DNA from: Phycisphaerales bacterium UBA3190
GTDB lineage: Bacteria; Planctomycetota; Phycisphaerae; Phycisphaerales; UBA1924
Direction of reading: 5' to 3'
Length of the DNA: 22,538 nucleotides
Assembly (NCBI GenBank): GCA_002364005.1
Contig: DEXG01000015.1
Span: 90,100-112,637 of the forward strand
Each line of letters begins with the position of its first letter. Positions within the stretch are counted from its first letter, which is position 1. Shown piece by piece: positions 14,129 to 22,538 of this stretch. The position numbers were made by a program, and so were the translations under genes. A model generated the notes under the pieces. The model had not been told where the DNA came from and did no database searches. It worked only from the letters and a program-made list of their open reading frames with translations.

Positions 14129-16201
14129 TTACGGGCAGCCCGCTCGGAATGCATCGAGGAAGGCGCTGACATCGAAGAAGTTGAACTCGCCGTCGGGCTG
14201 AAAGTCTGCAATCGGGTCCTGACGGTTGAAGTTGCTGATGAAGACGGAGATATCGAAGAAGTCGTGCACGAGGTCGCCGGTCAAGTCGGCGGCGCATGTG
14301 CCGCAGTCTGTGATGTCGATGCTCCAGAGGCCCGCGTCGCCGGCGGCGGCGTAATAGACACCATCGCGGATCTGGGGTGAGCTTGTGCCGGGCGATTGGG
14401 CGCTTGCGATGTACTCTGGGTTGATGGGGTCGGTCAGGTCATAGAGGTGCAGGCCGTTGATGCCCATCGCGAGCCGGTTGTCTGCGCTTTGCAGTGAGCG
14501 GATCTCTGGAGCGAGAAACTGATCGCTCATCAGCTCGATGTTGTTGGGGTCGGAGATATCGAAGATGTAGAGGTAGCCGTAGTCTGTCCCGACATAGGCG
14601 ATTGAGCCCTCGATTGTGAGTGCTTCTGCGAACTCGGCGAACTGGGGAGCGGTGTACTGGTCGGTGATGACGGGGCTTTGGGGGTCGGAGAGATCCGCGA
14701 CGACGAAGGTGCTGTAGCCGCATGCGCAGTAGAGGGTCTCGTCTCTGAGGATGATCTCGCGGGGGTACTCGGCGATGTAGTTGATGGACAAGTCGTATCG
14801 CTGCGGGTCTGCGGGGTTGGAGATGTCGTAGATCGCGATTTCCGATGGTTCTGAGGTGGTGGCGACGAGCAGGTTGCCGTCGACGGCGAGTTTGTTGGCA
14901 CTGGCGTCATCGACGAACTTGACCCAGATGGGCTGATCGGGGTCGGTGAGATCGAAGACATCGAAGCCGGAGAGGACCGCGACATAGGCGAAGCCGTTGT
15001 GGACGACGAGGTCATGGGCGGGCCCGGTGGTGGCCTGGGTATCGATCAGCACGGGGTTGAAGGGGTCGGTGATGTCGGTTGTGGTGAGCAGGCCGTCTGA
15101 GGCCGCGGCGTAGGCGTGGTCATCGACCAGTTCGATGGCGCGGTAGTTGCCGGGATCATCGGTGGTGGCCTCGTGGGCGCTGGTCCCGTTGAGGTTGCGG
15201 AGTTTGTTGATGATTGCGATGGGACGCTTCGATGTTGAGATGAAGATCTTGCTGTGGGATGGGACCAGGGTTTGGAAATACGGGCGGGTCTGGATGTGTG
15301 CGAGGTATGCCGGTTGTGTGGGTATCGAGATATCGAGGGTATCGAACCCGGAGAAGGTGTAGGTGAGGTAGGCCTGATCACCATCGAGAACGATGTCACT
15401 GGGGCAGGACTGGATCGGGTAATCGCCGACCTTTATGGGCGAGCCGGGGTCGCTGTAGTCGAGCACGAGGAGATCATCGCAGCCGTCGTTGACATAGACG
15501 AGGTCGCCGCTGACTTCGAAGGCGGCGATCCCCCAGAACGAGGTTGAGTTGAAGGCGTTGAAGATGCTGATCTGGTTTGGGTGTGTGGGGTCGGTCAGAT
15601 CGAGGGCGTGGAGTTCGCGGTTGCCGTTTGCGAGAATGAGGGTGTTGTCGTTGAGCACACGCAGATTACGGATGGAGCTCTTATAGCCGCGTGAGTTAAC
15701 GAGCGTCGGGGCGGTTGGATCTGAGAAGTCCAGGATGTCGATCGTGTAGTACGTTCGACGGAAGCAGTAGAGATGATCCTTTGCCATGACCACGCGGTCG
15801 TATTGAACCGGGACGGCGGCCGTGGCGATCTTTGTCGGGTGGCTCGGGTCGGTTGGCTCGTAGACATAAAGAATGGAATCGTCACCGACGACGCGCTCGG
15901 AGCGGAAGATGTAGTCCCCGGCACGCATGATCGCGTCGGCCTGGTCCGCGAAGACATGGGAGTCGATCTCAAAGAGGTCCGATCCGGAGTGATCGAAGGT
16001 CTTGAGTTCGTGGGCCGTGCCGGCGACAACCTCGTGCGATGCGTGTGGATCGATATAGGGGTAGCCGCCGCCGTATCCTTCTGACTCGATGGCGCCGATG
16101 AAACGCCACGCGGCGCATGTCATGCTCTGGGCGTGGGACTGGGTTGTCGAGATCGCGAGCACGATGAGTGCGAGGGCGAAGAGGGGTTTGTGCTGGAGCA
16201 T
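14129..16201 (-). CDS. Secreted LVIVD-repeat beta-propeller-like protein with C-terminal dockerin-like domain (paralog 1)
   Basis: A 690-residue protein. A signal peptide (MLQHKPLFALALIVLAISTT..., cut near SHAQS) is followed by about ten repeats of roughly 45 residues carrying the 'LxVxDxSDPxxPxxV' pattern (LDLTDPTHPNQI, LDYSDPGSPIKV, FDLTDPDQPIWV, YDISNPADPQRY, FDISDPNNIELM). These LVIVD repeats should fold as a beta-propeller. The last 58 residues hold two EF-hand-like dockerin motifs (ADLTGDLVHDFFDISVF and DFQPDGEFNFFDVSAFL), ending AGCP. Such tails in Phycisphaerae probably anchor or sort proteins on the surface (family knowledge, from memory). ATG 16201 is chosen because the signal peptide starts there; an in-frame ATG at 16246 would add 15 residues. 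It lies tandem with and downstream of a paralog. Binding partner and role are unknown. Confidence 0.88.
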   Translation of the reverse strand: MLQHKPLFALALIVLAISTTQSHAQSMTCAAWRFIGAIESEGYGGGYPYIDPHASHEVVAGTAHELKTFDHSGSDLFEIDSHVFADQADAIMRAGDYIFRSERVVGDDSILYVYEPTDPSHPTKIATAAVPVQYDRVVMAKDHLYCFRRTYYTIDILDFSDPTAPTLVNSRGYKSSIRNLRVLNDNTLILANGNRELHALDLTDPTHPNQISIFNAFNSTSFWGIAAFEVSGDLVYVNDGCDDLLVLDYSDPGSPIKVGDYPIQSCPSDIVLDGDQAYLTYTFSGFDTLDISIPTQPAYLAHIQTRPYFQTLVPSHSKIFISTSKRPIAIINKLRNLNGTSAHEATTDDPGNYRAIELVDDHAYAAASDGLLTTTDITDPFNPVLIDTQATTGPAHDLVVHNGFAYVAVLSGFDVFDLTDPDQPIWVKFVDDASANKLAVDGNLLVATTSEPSEIAIYDISNPADPQRYDLSINYIAEYPREIILRDETLYCACGYSTFVVADLSDPQSPVITDQYTAPQFAEFAEALTIEGSIAYVGTDYGYLYIFDISDPNNIELMSDQFLAPEIRSLQSADNRLAMGINGLHLYDLTDPINPEYIASAQSPGTSSPQIRDGVYYAAAGDAGLWSIDITDCGTCAADLTGDLVHDFFDISVFISNFNRQDPIADFQPDGEFNFFDVSAFLDAFRAGCP

Positions 16202-16262
16202 GGTTGGCCTACATCCTGTGTGCTGCGTGAACGCCGCGGGAATCATTGAGGAAAATGAACAT

Positions 16263-16284
16263 GGCCCCGAGATCGATCGGGGCC
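16263..16284 (-). terminator. Candidate terminator hairpin between the two LVIVD genes
   Basis: GGCCCCGA (16263-16270) pairs exactly with TCGGGGCC (16277-16284) around GATCGA. On the minus strand it begins 28 nt after the stop of the upstream paralog, and only a weak U-rich stretch (TTCATTTT) follows. The two LVIVD genes are thus probably separate or only partly linked transcripts. Confidence 0.5.
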
Positions 16285-16311
16285 CATGTCTTTGTGATCA
16301 TGGTGGGATGC

Positions 16312-18474
16312 TTACGGGCAGCCGCTGTTGAACTGGACGAGGAAGTCGCTGACATCGAAGAAGTCGTAGACGCCATCGTTGTTGAGATCGGCCTCTGCGC
16401 TCTGCGCGATGTACGCTGCAAGGAAGATGGAGACATCGAAGAAATCAAGAACATGATCGTGATTGAGATCGGCCGAGCAGGTGATGCATGTGTCCATCTC
16501 GTAGGAGATGAAGCCGATGTCCCGATGCAGGGCGACCACGGCGTCGCCGACGATTTGGGGCTTGGGTTCAAAGTTTGTGGGGAACTCGAGTCTGTTGGCC
16601 ATGCCAACACGGACGGGGTTGAGCGGGTCTGAGATGTCATAGAGGTAGAGGCCGTTGGCTTCGACAATCATCAGTTCACCCTGTATGTGGATCGAACCGG
16701 GCTGGTATCCCGTCAGCACATCGGCGAGCACCTCAAAGGTATCCGGTCCGGATGAGCTGAGGATGCTGATCGACTCGCCGATACCGACATAGGCGTACTG
16801 ACCCGAGAAGGCGATGGGACATGGCTGGTCGAAACTGAAGCCACTGACACCCCCGGAGGTTGCCGAGATGTTCTTCACATACGCAGGGGTCGCGGGGTCA
16901 GTGATATCGAAGCTGACAAGCCCTCTGTGATCGGTGTCGAAATCGGAGCTGGCGTCATAGGTGATGGCGCTGCTGTCGGTCAGGCGGATCCACTGAGGAT
17001 CGCCGAAACCGGGCAGCATGGATCGTTGAATCGGGTTCGCGGGCTCGGTGATGTCGTAGATCCCAAGCGTGCCCTCAGTCACCCCGGGGGAATCGCCCTC
17101 GACGAACCCGATCACGACGAGCAGGTTGTTCTCGATGTCCATGTCCGTGACCGAAACGAAGTCGCTGATGCTCGCGACATGGTCCGGCTGGGTGGGGTCG
17201 ATGTTGGTGAAGATGCCGATCGTCCCCTCATCGCTGGCGGTCACGATGGAGTCTTCGTCGGCTGCGATCTGACGATAGTCTTCGGAAAAGTAGCCCTCCC
17301 CCACAGCGTCGAGGAACACGGGCGCCATGGGATCGGTGAGATCGTAGATGGTCATGCGGAATGAGCCGTTGGCGATGTAGGCGGTGTTGTCCTGGATCAC
17401 CATCTCGTGTGGCTCGCCCCCGGTGAGTGTGGTGAGCGGCTCGGGCCCTTGATAATCCTTGACGGTCTGGTTGAAGATGCTGACCCCGCTGTCCCGCGTG
17501 ACGAGGACGCGGTCGTTGAAGGGGATGACCCCGTTGACCCCGGCGTAGTCGCTGAAGTGGCCCGTCAAATGGGGCGCGTCGGGGTTGGATACATCGTAAA
17601 CCCCGATGCCATTCTGAAGAACGTACGCGGTGCTGCCGTCGATAATGATCCCGCCGTAGGAAGGCCTGTCGTCCGATGCGCGGAGCGTGGGGTTGGCGGG
17701 ATCGCTGAAGTCGTAGATCTCAAACTTCTCGTCATGCCCCATGTAGAGCATCTGCCCCACCGCCTCCATCGCCCACACGGCATTGACATCAAAGCGGTAG
17801 GCGTGCTGCCACTTGGTCTGGCCTGCCTCGTCGATGGTGTAGGTGCTGATCCGGTCGTAGGTGCTGATATGCATCAGCCCGCCCGCGACCTGAAAGCCAT
17901 GCTCGCGTGGAACACGGAGCCCCGTATTGACTCGGCGTCGGCGAATCGGTTTGTCAGGATCCGTGATGTCATACACATAGAGGAACCCATCACCGGGGCC
18001 AAGGAAGTCATCATTCATGAAGTAGGCGGTATTGCCTTCGAAGTCCGCGAGATTGAGGTTGTGCTCCACGGAGATTTCCGTGCGCAGTGTTGGATTGCTG
18101 GGATCGCTGGCATCGATGACGAAGATGGCGTCTTGTGAATCCGGGTGGTCCGATGCGGGGAGGCAGGTGTAGATGTCGTTGCCATGGGCGTGGATCGTAT
18201 TGCGATAGCTGGCTGAACTGGGAATGTACTCGCCCACCAGCTCAAGTGTGTCGTGACTGGTGTCGTAGAACCGGATCACAGCGTCCGGGTCGATGTGGAG
18301 CACGGCAAGCGTTCCGTTGTCAAGCATGGCATACGAGATGGGGCGCTCGTCCAGCCGCGTCTCGGAGACGAGGTGTTCCTCAATGCAGCGGAGACTCTGG
18401 GCGTGGACAGAGGTAGCGGCGAACGGAACCATCGCGAGGGCGAACAACGGCAGAATGGTATTTGAGTAATGCAT
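16312..18474 (-). CDS. Secreted LVIVD-repeat beta-propeller-like protein with C-terminal dockerin-like domain (paralog 2)
   Basis: A 720-residue protein with the same layout as its downstream neighbour: a signal peptide (cut near SVHAQS), then many 'DxSDPxxP' LVIVD repeats (IDASDPSNPTLR, YDITDPDKPIRR, YDFSDPANPTLR, YDVSNPDAPHLT, YDLTDPMAPVFL, YDITEPANPIQR, FDITDPATPAYV, YDISDPLNPVRV). A two-motif dockerin-like tail follows (ADLNHDHVLDFFDVSIFL and ADLNNDGVYDFFDVSDFL), ending SGCP. Both proteins share the N-terminal cysteine context after the signal peptide. The pair surely arose by duplication but has diverged widely. The ATG at 18474 has no Shine-Dalgarno site and sits in a short inverted repeat. 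Probable role: surface or extracellular binding protein; ligand unknown. Confidence 0.88.
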   Translation of the reverse strand: MHYSNTILPLFALAMVPFAATSVHAQSLRCIEEHLVSETRLDERPISYAMLDNGTLAVLHIDPDAVIRFYDTSHDTLELVGEYIPSSASYRNTIHAHGNDIYTCLPASDHPDSQDAIFVIDASDPSNPTLRTEISVEHNLNLADFEGNTAYFMNDDFLGPGDGFLYVYDITDPDKPIRRRRVNTGLRVPREHGFQVAGGLMHISTYDRISTYTIDEAGQTKWQHAYRFDVNAVWAMEAVGQMLYMGHDEKFEIYDFSDPANPTLRASDDRPSYGGIIIDGSTAYVLQNGIGVYDVSNPDAPHLTGHFSDYAGVNGVIPFNDRVLVTRDSGVSIFNQTVKDYQGPEPLTTLTGGEPHEMVIQDNTAYIANGSFRMTIYDLTDPMAPVFLDAVGEGYFSEDYRQIAADEDSIVTASDEGTIGIFTNIDPTQPDHVASISDFVSVTDMDIENNLLVVIGFVEGDSPGVTEGTLGIYDITEPANPIQRSMLPGFGDPQWIRLTDSSAITYDASSDFDTDHRGLVSFDITDPATPAYVKNISATSGGVSGFSFDQPCPIAFSGQYAYVGIGESISILSSSGPDTFEVLADVLTGYQPGSIHIQGELMIVEANGLYLYDISDPLNPVRVGMANRLEFPTNFEPKPQIVGDAVVALHRDIGFISYEMDTCITCSADLNHDHVLDFFDVSIFLAAYIAQSAEADLNNDGVYDFFDVSDFLVQFNSGCP

Positions 18475-18490
18475 GGTACTTTTTTACCAT
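18473..18490 (-). promoter_or_regulatory. Start-codon hairpin of LVIVD paralog 2
   Basis: ATGGTA (18473-18478) and TACCAT (18485-18490) are exact inverses around CTTTTT. On the mRNA the pairing would cover the AUG of the gene at 18474. The stem is short and A+U-rich, so it may be weak. Confidence 0.3.
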
Positions 18491-18530
18491 ACTACAGCTC
18501 GCATCACAATGTTTTGTGCGTAATTAAGCA

Positions 18531-18551
18531 GGCCCCGTTGTGCACGGGGCC
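18531..18551 (-). terminator. Candidate terminator hairpin of the metal ATPase gene
   Basis: GGCCCCGT (18531-18538) pairs with ACGGGGCC (18544-18551) around TGTGC, 53 nt after the ATPase stop on the minus strand. It has the same GGCCCCG arm as the hairpin at 16263-16284, so this may be the genome's usual terminator stem. It lacks a strong U-run. Confidence 0.5.
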
Positions 18552-18603
18552 CGAAAAGAACTGGATTTGACCAGGCATGGCCGGGGTGGCCAATATTGCC
18601 AAG

Positions 18604-20694
18604 TCAGGCGGGTTCGGCGGCGAGGTTCCGGACGCTGGCTTCGCGCCGGATTCGCTTGTTCGCGGCTTCGGCCTGGGCCTTGGCGACGGTCTCGGCTTCG
18701 AGGAAGTCTTCGCCGAAGCGGAAGAGACGGAACGAGTTGCCGATCACGAAGACATCGGGGATGAAGTGGAAGAAGGCGGCGAAGCCGACGCCGATGCTGG
18801 CGCCGCCGATGGCCTGGAAGGAGCCGGTTGCGGCGAGGACGAGCCCGCCGATGGCCATGAGGATCGAGACGACGATGTTCTGCGTGACGATCATGCGTGT
18901 GCGCCGTGCCAGTTCCATGAGGAAGGGCAGGCGGTTGAGTTCGTCGGTCATGAGGGCGACGCCGGCGGAGTTGGCGGCGATGTCTGAGCCCGAGAGGCCC
19001 ATGGCGACGCCGACATCGGCTTCGGCGAGGGCCGGGCCGTCGTTGATACCGTCGCCGACCATCATGACGCGGTAGCCGTCTTCGGTGAGCTGCTTGATGA
19101 GCTGGTGCTTCTCTTCGGGGAGGCACTCGGCTTCGACGGCGTCGACGCCGGTGATGGAGCCGACACGCTTGCCGACGCTCAGGCGGTCGCCGGTGAAGAT
19201 GGCGGCGAGGCGGACACCGAGTTCGTGCAGGCGATCGACCACGCTCTTGGCATTGGGACGGACCTTGTCTTCGAGCCCGACGGCACCGAGGTACTTGCCG
19301 TCCTTGACGACATGGACGCCCGACATGCCTTCGATCTTTTCTTCGACCTTGGCGATCTGATCCGAGGCGGCGGGGTTGAGCTGCTTGATCCAGGTGCCTC
19401 GCCCGGCGGAGATGGAGCCGAGGGATGTTGTGGCGTTGACGCCCGCGCCGTGGACTTCCTCGAACTTGCCGTCGCTGTCGACCTTGATGCGTGCCTGCTC
19501 AGCGGTGCGGAGGATCGAGAGCCCGAGGGGGTGGTTGCTGCTGGCTTCGGCGAATGCGGCGGCCTTGAGCAGGTCGGCCCCCTGGACGCCGTCGGCTGGG
19601 GCGAGGCGTGAGACCTCGAAGCGGCCGGTGGTGAGTGTGCCGGTCTTATCCATGACGACGGCGTCGATGTTGGCGGATGCCTCGAGGTAGTCGGTCCGCT
19701 TGATCATCACACCCAGTCGGGCAGCGGCGGCGAAGGCGGCGACCATCGCTGAGGGCGATGAGAGCAGCAGTGCCGTCGGGCAGGTCACGACGAGGACGGT
19801 GACGGCACGCAGTGCGGCCGAATCCCGGACCACTTCAACATCGCTCTGCGAGGTCAGGAAGAAGACCACGAGGGCGACCGAGAGGGCGACGGGGACATAG
19901 AAGCGTGCGACCTGCTCGATGAGGAGCTGACGCTGGGTCTTGGTTGACTCGGCCTCACGGATGAGGCTGGAGACCTTCCCGATGGTGGTCTGTTCACCGA
20001 TCTGGGTAACTTCAATGTCGATGGCACCGGTGAGGTTTGAGGTACCGGCGTAGACATCGGAGCCCTTCTGGACTTCGACGGGCATGGCTTCACCGGTGAG
20101 TGAGGCCTGGTTGATGGTTGATTCGCCCGAGGCGACGCGGCCGTCGACCGGGAGGTTCTCGCCGGGTCGGATGCGGACGGTCTGGCCGACCTGGACCTGA
20201 CCGACGGGGATGATCTTCTCAACGCCATCGAGGACGACGCGTGCGATGTCGGGGGTGAGTGAGACGAGCTGTTCGATGGCTCGCTTGGCCCCGTCTGCGG
20301 TTCGTGAGACGATGAGGTCGGCCACGAGGAGGATGAAGGCGAGGAATGCGGCGGTGCCGTACTTCCCGACCGACATCGAGGCGAGGATCGCCAGGGCGGC
20401 CAGTGAGGACGAGGAGACCCGTCGGCTCAGGACTTCCATGCCGGCGGCGTAGAAGAGCTTGGACCCGAGGAGCAGCGCGGCCAGCACAGCAGGGAGCGTC
20501 GCGACGAGCTCGTTGGTGGCGCCGAAGAGGTGGGCGATCCAGGAGACGATTGCGAGCACGGCACCGATGAGGTAGAAGACGCTCCATCCATTGTTGCTCA
20601 TGCCGTGGTGGGAGCAGCAATCGAGCCCGCCGTGACTGTGGTCATGGTCGTGGTCGTGCGTGTGATCGTGGGTATGGGTCGCTGTGTCACTCAT
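18604..20694 (-). CDS. P1B-type heavy-metal-transporting ATPase with His-rich N-terminus
   Basis: A 696-residue integral membrane pump that uses ATP to export (or move) metal ions. The N-terminus is a metal-binding-like tail rich in His-Asp pairs (THTHDHTHDHDHDHSHGG, then CCSHH). About eight transmembrane helices follow. The actuator domain carries LTGEAMPV (TGE). In the sixth span VVTCPTALLLSSP gives CPT at 305-307. The phosphorylation site DKTGTLT starts at Asp349, SSNHPLGLSI is the P1B HP motif, and GDGINDGPALAEADVGVAMG closes the P domain. No CxxC ferredoxin-like metal-binding domain is present. The His-rich tail suggests Zn, Co, Ni or Cd rather than Cu(I), but CPT is not a usual selectivity motif, so the metal is uncertain. 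The start is fixed by the protein; a 245-residue longer frame overlaps divergent gpsA and is rejected. Confidence 0.93.
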   Translation of the reverse strand: MSDTATHTHDHTHDHDHDHSHGGLDCCSHHGMSNNGWSVFYLIGAVLAIVSWIAHLFGATNELVATLPAVLAALLLGSKLFYAAGMEVLSRRVSSSSLAALAILASMSVGKYGTAAFLAFILLVADLIVSRTADGAKRAIEQLVSLTPDIARVVLDGVEKIIPVGQVQVGQTVRIRPGENLPVDGRVASGESTINQASLTGEAMPVEVQKGSDVYAGTSNLTGAIDIEVTQIGEQTTIGKVSSLIREAESTKTQRQLLIEQVARFYVPVALSVALVVFFLTSQSDVEVVRDSAALRAVTVLVVTCPTALLLSSPSAMVAAFAAAARLGVMIKRTDYLEASANIDAVVMDKTGTLTTGRFEVSRLAPADGVQGADLLKAAAFAEASSNHPLGLSILRTAEQARIKVDSDGKFEEVHGAGVNATTSLGSISAGRGTWIKQLNPAASDQIAKVEEKIEGMSGVHVVKDGKYLGAVGLEDKVRPNAKSVVDRLHELGVRLAAIFTGDRLSVGKRVGSITGVDAVEAECLPEEKHQLIKQLTEDGYRVMMVGDGINDGPALAEADVGVAMGLSGSDIAANSAGVALMTDELNRLPFLMELARRTRMIVTQNIVVSILMAIGGLVLAATGSFQAIGGASIGVGFAAFFHFIPDVFVIGNSFRLFRFGEDFLEAETVAKAQAEAANKRIRREASVRNLAAEPA

Positions 20695-20914
20695 GGAACG
20701 GGTCTCTTGCTTGGGTGAACTGTTCCTGCTGGGGTGGCATTCCCGGCTTGGGGGAAACTGTAGGGGGCTTCGATCGCCTGTGCGGGCGGTGGGCGTGTCG
20801 GCGGTGATATAGTGTCTGGGGCCGGTTCGGGTACCGATGATGGGTTCTACGCACGCCATGGGCTGCCGGTTCGGCGTTCTGAGCGGGCTTGGCGAGGTTC
20901 TTGGGAGGATGATG

Positions 20915-21994
20915 ATGGGTAACAGCCAGACGCGCAATGATGGCATGGGCGATCCCCCCCGGGTGACGATCCTGGGGATTGGCCAGATGGGGCTGGTCTG
21001 TGCCGCGGCCTTGACGATCCCCGATGAGCATGGTGCGGGGGCGGCACCCCGTGCCCGTGTCACCATGTGGGGCCACGACGAGGACGAACGCGGGGCGTTG
21101 TCACAGACCCGCAAGAGCGATCGCCTGCCCGGCTTCAAGCTGCCCGATTCGGTGCGGATTGCGCTGAATGATGGCGATGCCTTGCGGGATGCGGATGTGA
21201 TCGTCTGTGCGATCCCGGTGCAGTTCATCCGGGGCGCGTGGGAACGGCTCAAGGACCATGTCCCCCCCACCGCCAATGTGATCAGCGTGGCCAAGGGCAT
21301 CGAGAACGGGACGCTGATGCGTCCGACGCAGATTATCGCCGATGTGCTGGGCGACGACCCGGACGGGAAGCCCCGGGCGCTGGGGTGTATGTCTGGCCCG
21401 GCGATCGCGACGGAGCTGGCCCAGTGCAAGCCGGCGACGATGGCGGCGGCCTCGGATCATCCCGGCTTTGCCGAGCAGATCCAGACACTGTTCTCGACAA
21501 GCTGGCTGAGGATCTATACGAACCCGGACCTGCTGGGTGTGGAACTTGCGGGTGCGACGAAGAATGTGATCGCGATCGCGGCGGGGATCATCGATGGGCT
21601 GGGGGCGGGCTTCAACGCCAAGAGCGCCCTGCTGGCACGCGGTCTGGCGGAGATCGGGCGGCTGGGCAGCGCGATGGGGGCACAGACACAGACCTTCTTC
21701 GGGATCGCGGGCGTGGGCGATCTGGCGACGACCTGTTTCAGCCCCGAGGGGCGGAACCGCTCGTGCGGCGAGGCGCTGGGCAAGGGTGTGAAGCTCGATG
21801 CCTACCTGCGTGATGCGATGTGCGTGGTCGAGGGCGTGGCGACGACCGAATCGGTGGTGGATCTGGCCAAGAAGTACCGGGTGGACATGCCCATTACCGA
21901 CGCGGTGCACGCGGTGCTGTTTGAGCACCTGGACCCGGTCGACGCGATCGCGATGCTGATGAGCCGCGAGTTGCGTGAGGAGCAGATCGGGTGA
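20915..21994 (+). CDS. gpsA: NAD(P)-dependent glycerol-3-phosphate dehydrogenase
   Basis: A 359-residue cytosolic enzyme that reduces dihydroxyacetone phosphate to sn-glycerol 3-phosphate, the first step of phospholipid synthesis. The dinucleotide loop is LGIGQMG (20-26). The family segments SVAKGIENGT, MSGPAIATELAQ and GATKNVIAIAAGIIDGLG (with the catalytic Lys) are all present, as is FGIAGVGDLATTC. Three in-frame ATGs follow GGGAGG (20903-20908); the third (20915) has the best spacing (6 nt) and is used here, but 20909 and 20912 cannot be excluded. The next gene overlaps its stop by 4 nt (GTGA), so the two are translationally coupled. It is divergent from the metal ATPase. Confidence 0.95.
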   Translation: MGNSQTRNDGMGDPPRVTILGIGQMGLVCAAALTIPDEHGAGAAPRARVTMWGHDEDERGALSQTRKSDRLPGFKLPDSVRIALNDGDALRDADVIVCAIPVQFIRGAWERLKDHVPPTANVISVAKGIENGTLMRPTQIIADVLGDDPDGKPRALGCMSGPAIATELAQCKPATMAAASDHPGFAEQIQTLFSTSWLRIYTNPDLLGVELAGATKNVIAIAAGIIDGLGAGFNAKSALLARGLAEIGRLGSAMGAQTQTFFGIAGVGDLATTCFSPEGRNRSCGEALGKGVKLDAYLRDAMCVVEGVATTESVVDLAKKYRVDMPITDAVHAVLFEHLDPVDAIAMLMSRELREEQIG

Positions 21995-22538
21995 GCGAAC
22001 GCGACGCGGCAGTGCGGGTGGTGGAAACGCTGCGCGGGCGCGATCATATCGCGTACCTTGCGGGCGGTTGTGTTCGGGACCTGCTGCTGGGGCATGAGCC
22101 GAAGGATTACGATGTCGCGACCGATGCACGCCCGGAGCAGATCTCGGCGTATTTTCGCAAGACCGCGTCGGTGGGCGCGGCCTTCGGCGTGGTGCTGGTG
22201 CGGGACTACGGGGCGACGATCGAGGTGGCGAGCTTCCGCAGCGATGGGGTGTACAGCGATGCGCGTCGCCCGGACAGCATCGAGTACTCGACGCCTGAGA
22301 TGGATGCGCGCCGCCGGGACTTCACGATTAATGCGCTGTTCCTTGATCCAATGGCGGGCGGGCCCGACGGCGAGGTGATCGACTTTGTCGATGGCCGTCG
22401 AGACATTGAGGCGAGGATACTGCGGGCGGTGGGCGATCCCGAGCATCGGTTGCAGGAGGATCATCTGCGTGCGTTGCGGGCGGTGCGGTTCGCGGCTCGT
22501 TACGGCTTCAAGATCGAGCGGGGGGCGCATGATGCGAT
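21991..22538 (+). CDS. Class II tRNA nucleotidyltransferase / poly(A) polymerase family protein (3' end beyond window)
   Basis: A partial frame of 182 codons from GTG 21991, open to the window end. The nucleotidyltransferase motif YLAGGCVRDLLLGHEPKDYD (with the DxD metal ligands in DYDVATD) lies at about 22-44. Next come ASVGAAFGVVLV and IEVASFRSDG, then RRRDFTINAL and the DEDxxR-type region around LQEDHLRALRAVRFAARYGF (about 153-172). These are family traits of CCA-adding enzymes and bacterial poly(A) polymerase I. The two cannot be told apart without the C-terminus. The GTG start overlaps the gpsA stop (GTGA), as often seen in coupled operons; no ATG occurs earlier in frame. Confidence 0.92.
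   Translation, partial: MSERDAAVRVVETLRGRDHIAYLAGGCVRDLLLGHEPKDYDVATDARPEQISAYFRKTASVGAAFGVVLVRDYGATIEVASFRSDGVYSDARRPDSIEYSTPEMDARRRDFTINALFLDPMAGGPDGEVIDFVDGRRDIEARILRAVGDPEHRLQEDHLRALRAVRFAARYGFKIERGAHDA

Noticed and set aside
20695..21429. An N-terminal extension of 245 residues for the metal ATPase
   Set aside because: It runs antisense through gpsA and its upstream region and has no family similarity; the conserved protein begins at 20694 with MSDTATHTHD.
1..22538. Search by eye for CRISPR arrays, tRNA and rRNA genes, and insertion-sequence transposases
   Set aside because: No regularly spaced repeats, no cloverleaf-like sequence with a T-loop GTTCRA pattern, no rRNA stretches, and no transposase or integrase motifs were seen; faint or partial cases could be missed.

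Overview
The window looks like a chromosomal segment of a high-G+C planctomycete, most likely class Phycisphaerae. The best marker is a pair of large secreted beta-propeller-like proteins ending in the short paired 'DFFDVS...F' dockerin-like tail (ending GCP) that I associate with that group. Short ECF sigma operons, many G+C-rich intergenic hairpins and degenerate 'ACGCGAAGGGCGCGAAG' repeats agree. This is inference from sequence style; no rRNA is present.

Region 1 (1-4985) is accessory DNA. It is visibly poorer in G+C than the rest and rich in repeats. It holds a small membrane protein (396-710, minus) between two copies of a degenerate repeat. Next comes a tight two-gene operon on the minus strand: a RecQ-type helicase fused to a C-terminal phosphoribosyltransferase (2457-4529) and a DprA-family protein (1216-2454), separated by 2 nt. 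A short sequence at 4612-4652 duplicates the 3' end of the neighbouring isocitrate dehydrogenase gene, as expected of an old integration scar. This module is the best candidate in the window for a poorly described (defence-like) system; its PRTase plus DprA composition recalls ShosTA.

Region 2 (4986-10528) begins with icd (NADP isocitrate dehydrogenase, minus, with a clear intrinsic terminator). A three-gene plus-strand operon follows: exported protein of unknown function, ECF sigma factor, and small single-TM protein that may be its anti-sigma. An intergenic REP-like inverted doublet comes next, then a divergent pair: an NmrA-like NAD(P)-binding protein and an AraC-family regulator, with a perfect CACAGAT-N8-ATCTGTG inverted repeat between them.

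Region 3 (10656-14106) has an exported S41-family peptidase, a convergent MscS channel, and ribosomal protein L21 (rplU) with a structured leader and a strong terminator, but no rpmA directly behind it.

Region 4 (14129-18474) holds two tandem, paralogous, secreted LVIVD-repeat proteins with dockerin-like C-termini.

Region 5 (18604-22538) has a His-rich P1B-type metal ATPase with an unusual CPT membrane motif, divergent from gpsA (glycerol-3-phosphate dehydrogenase). A tRNA nucleotidyltransferase/poly(A) polymerase gene overlaps the gpsA stop by 4 nt and runs off the right edge.
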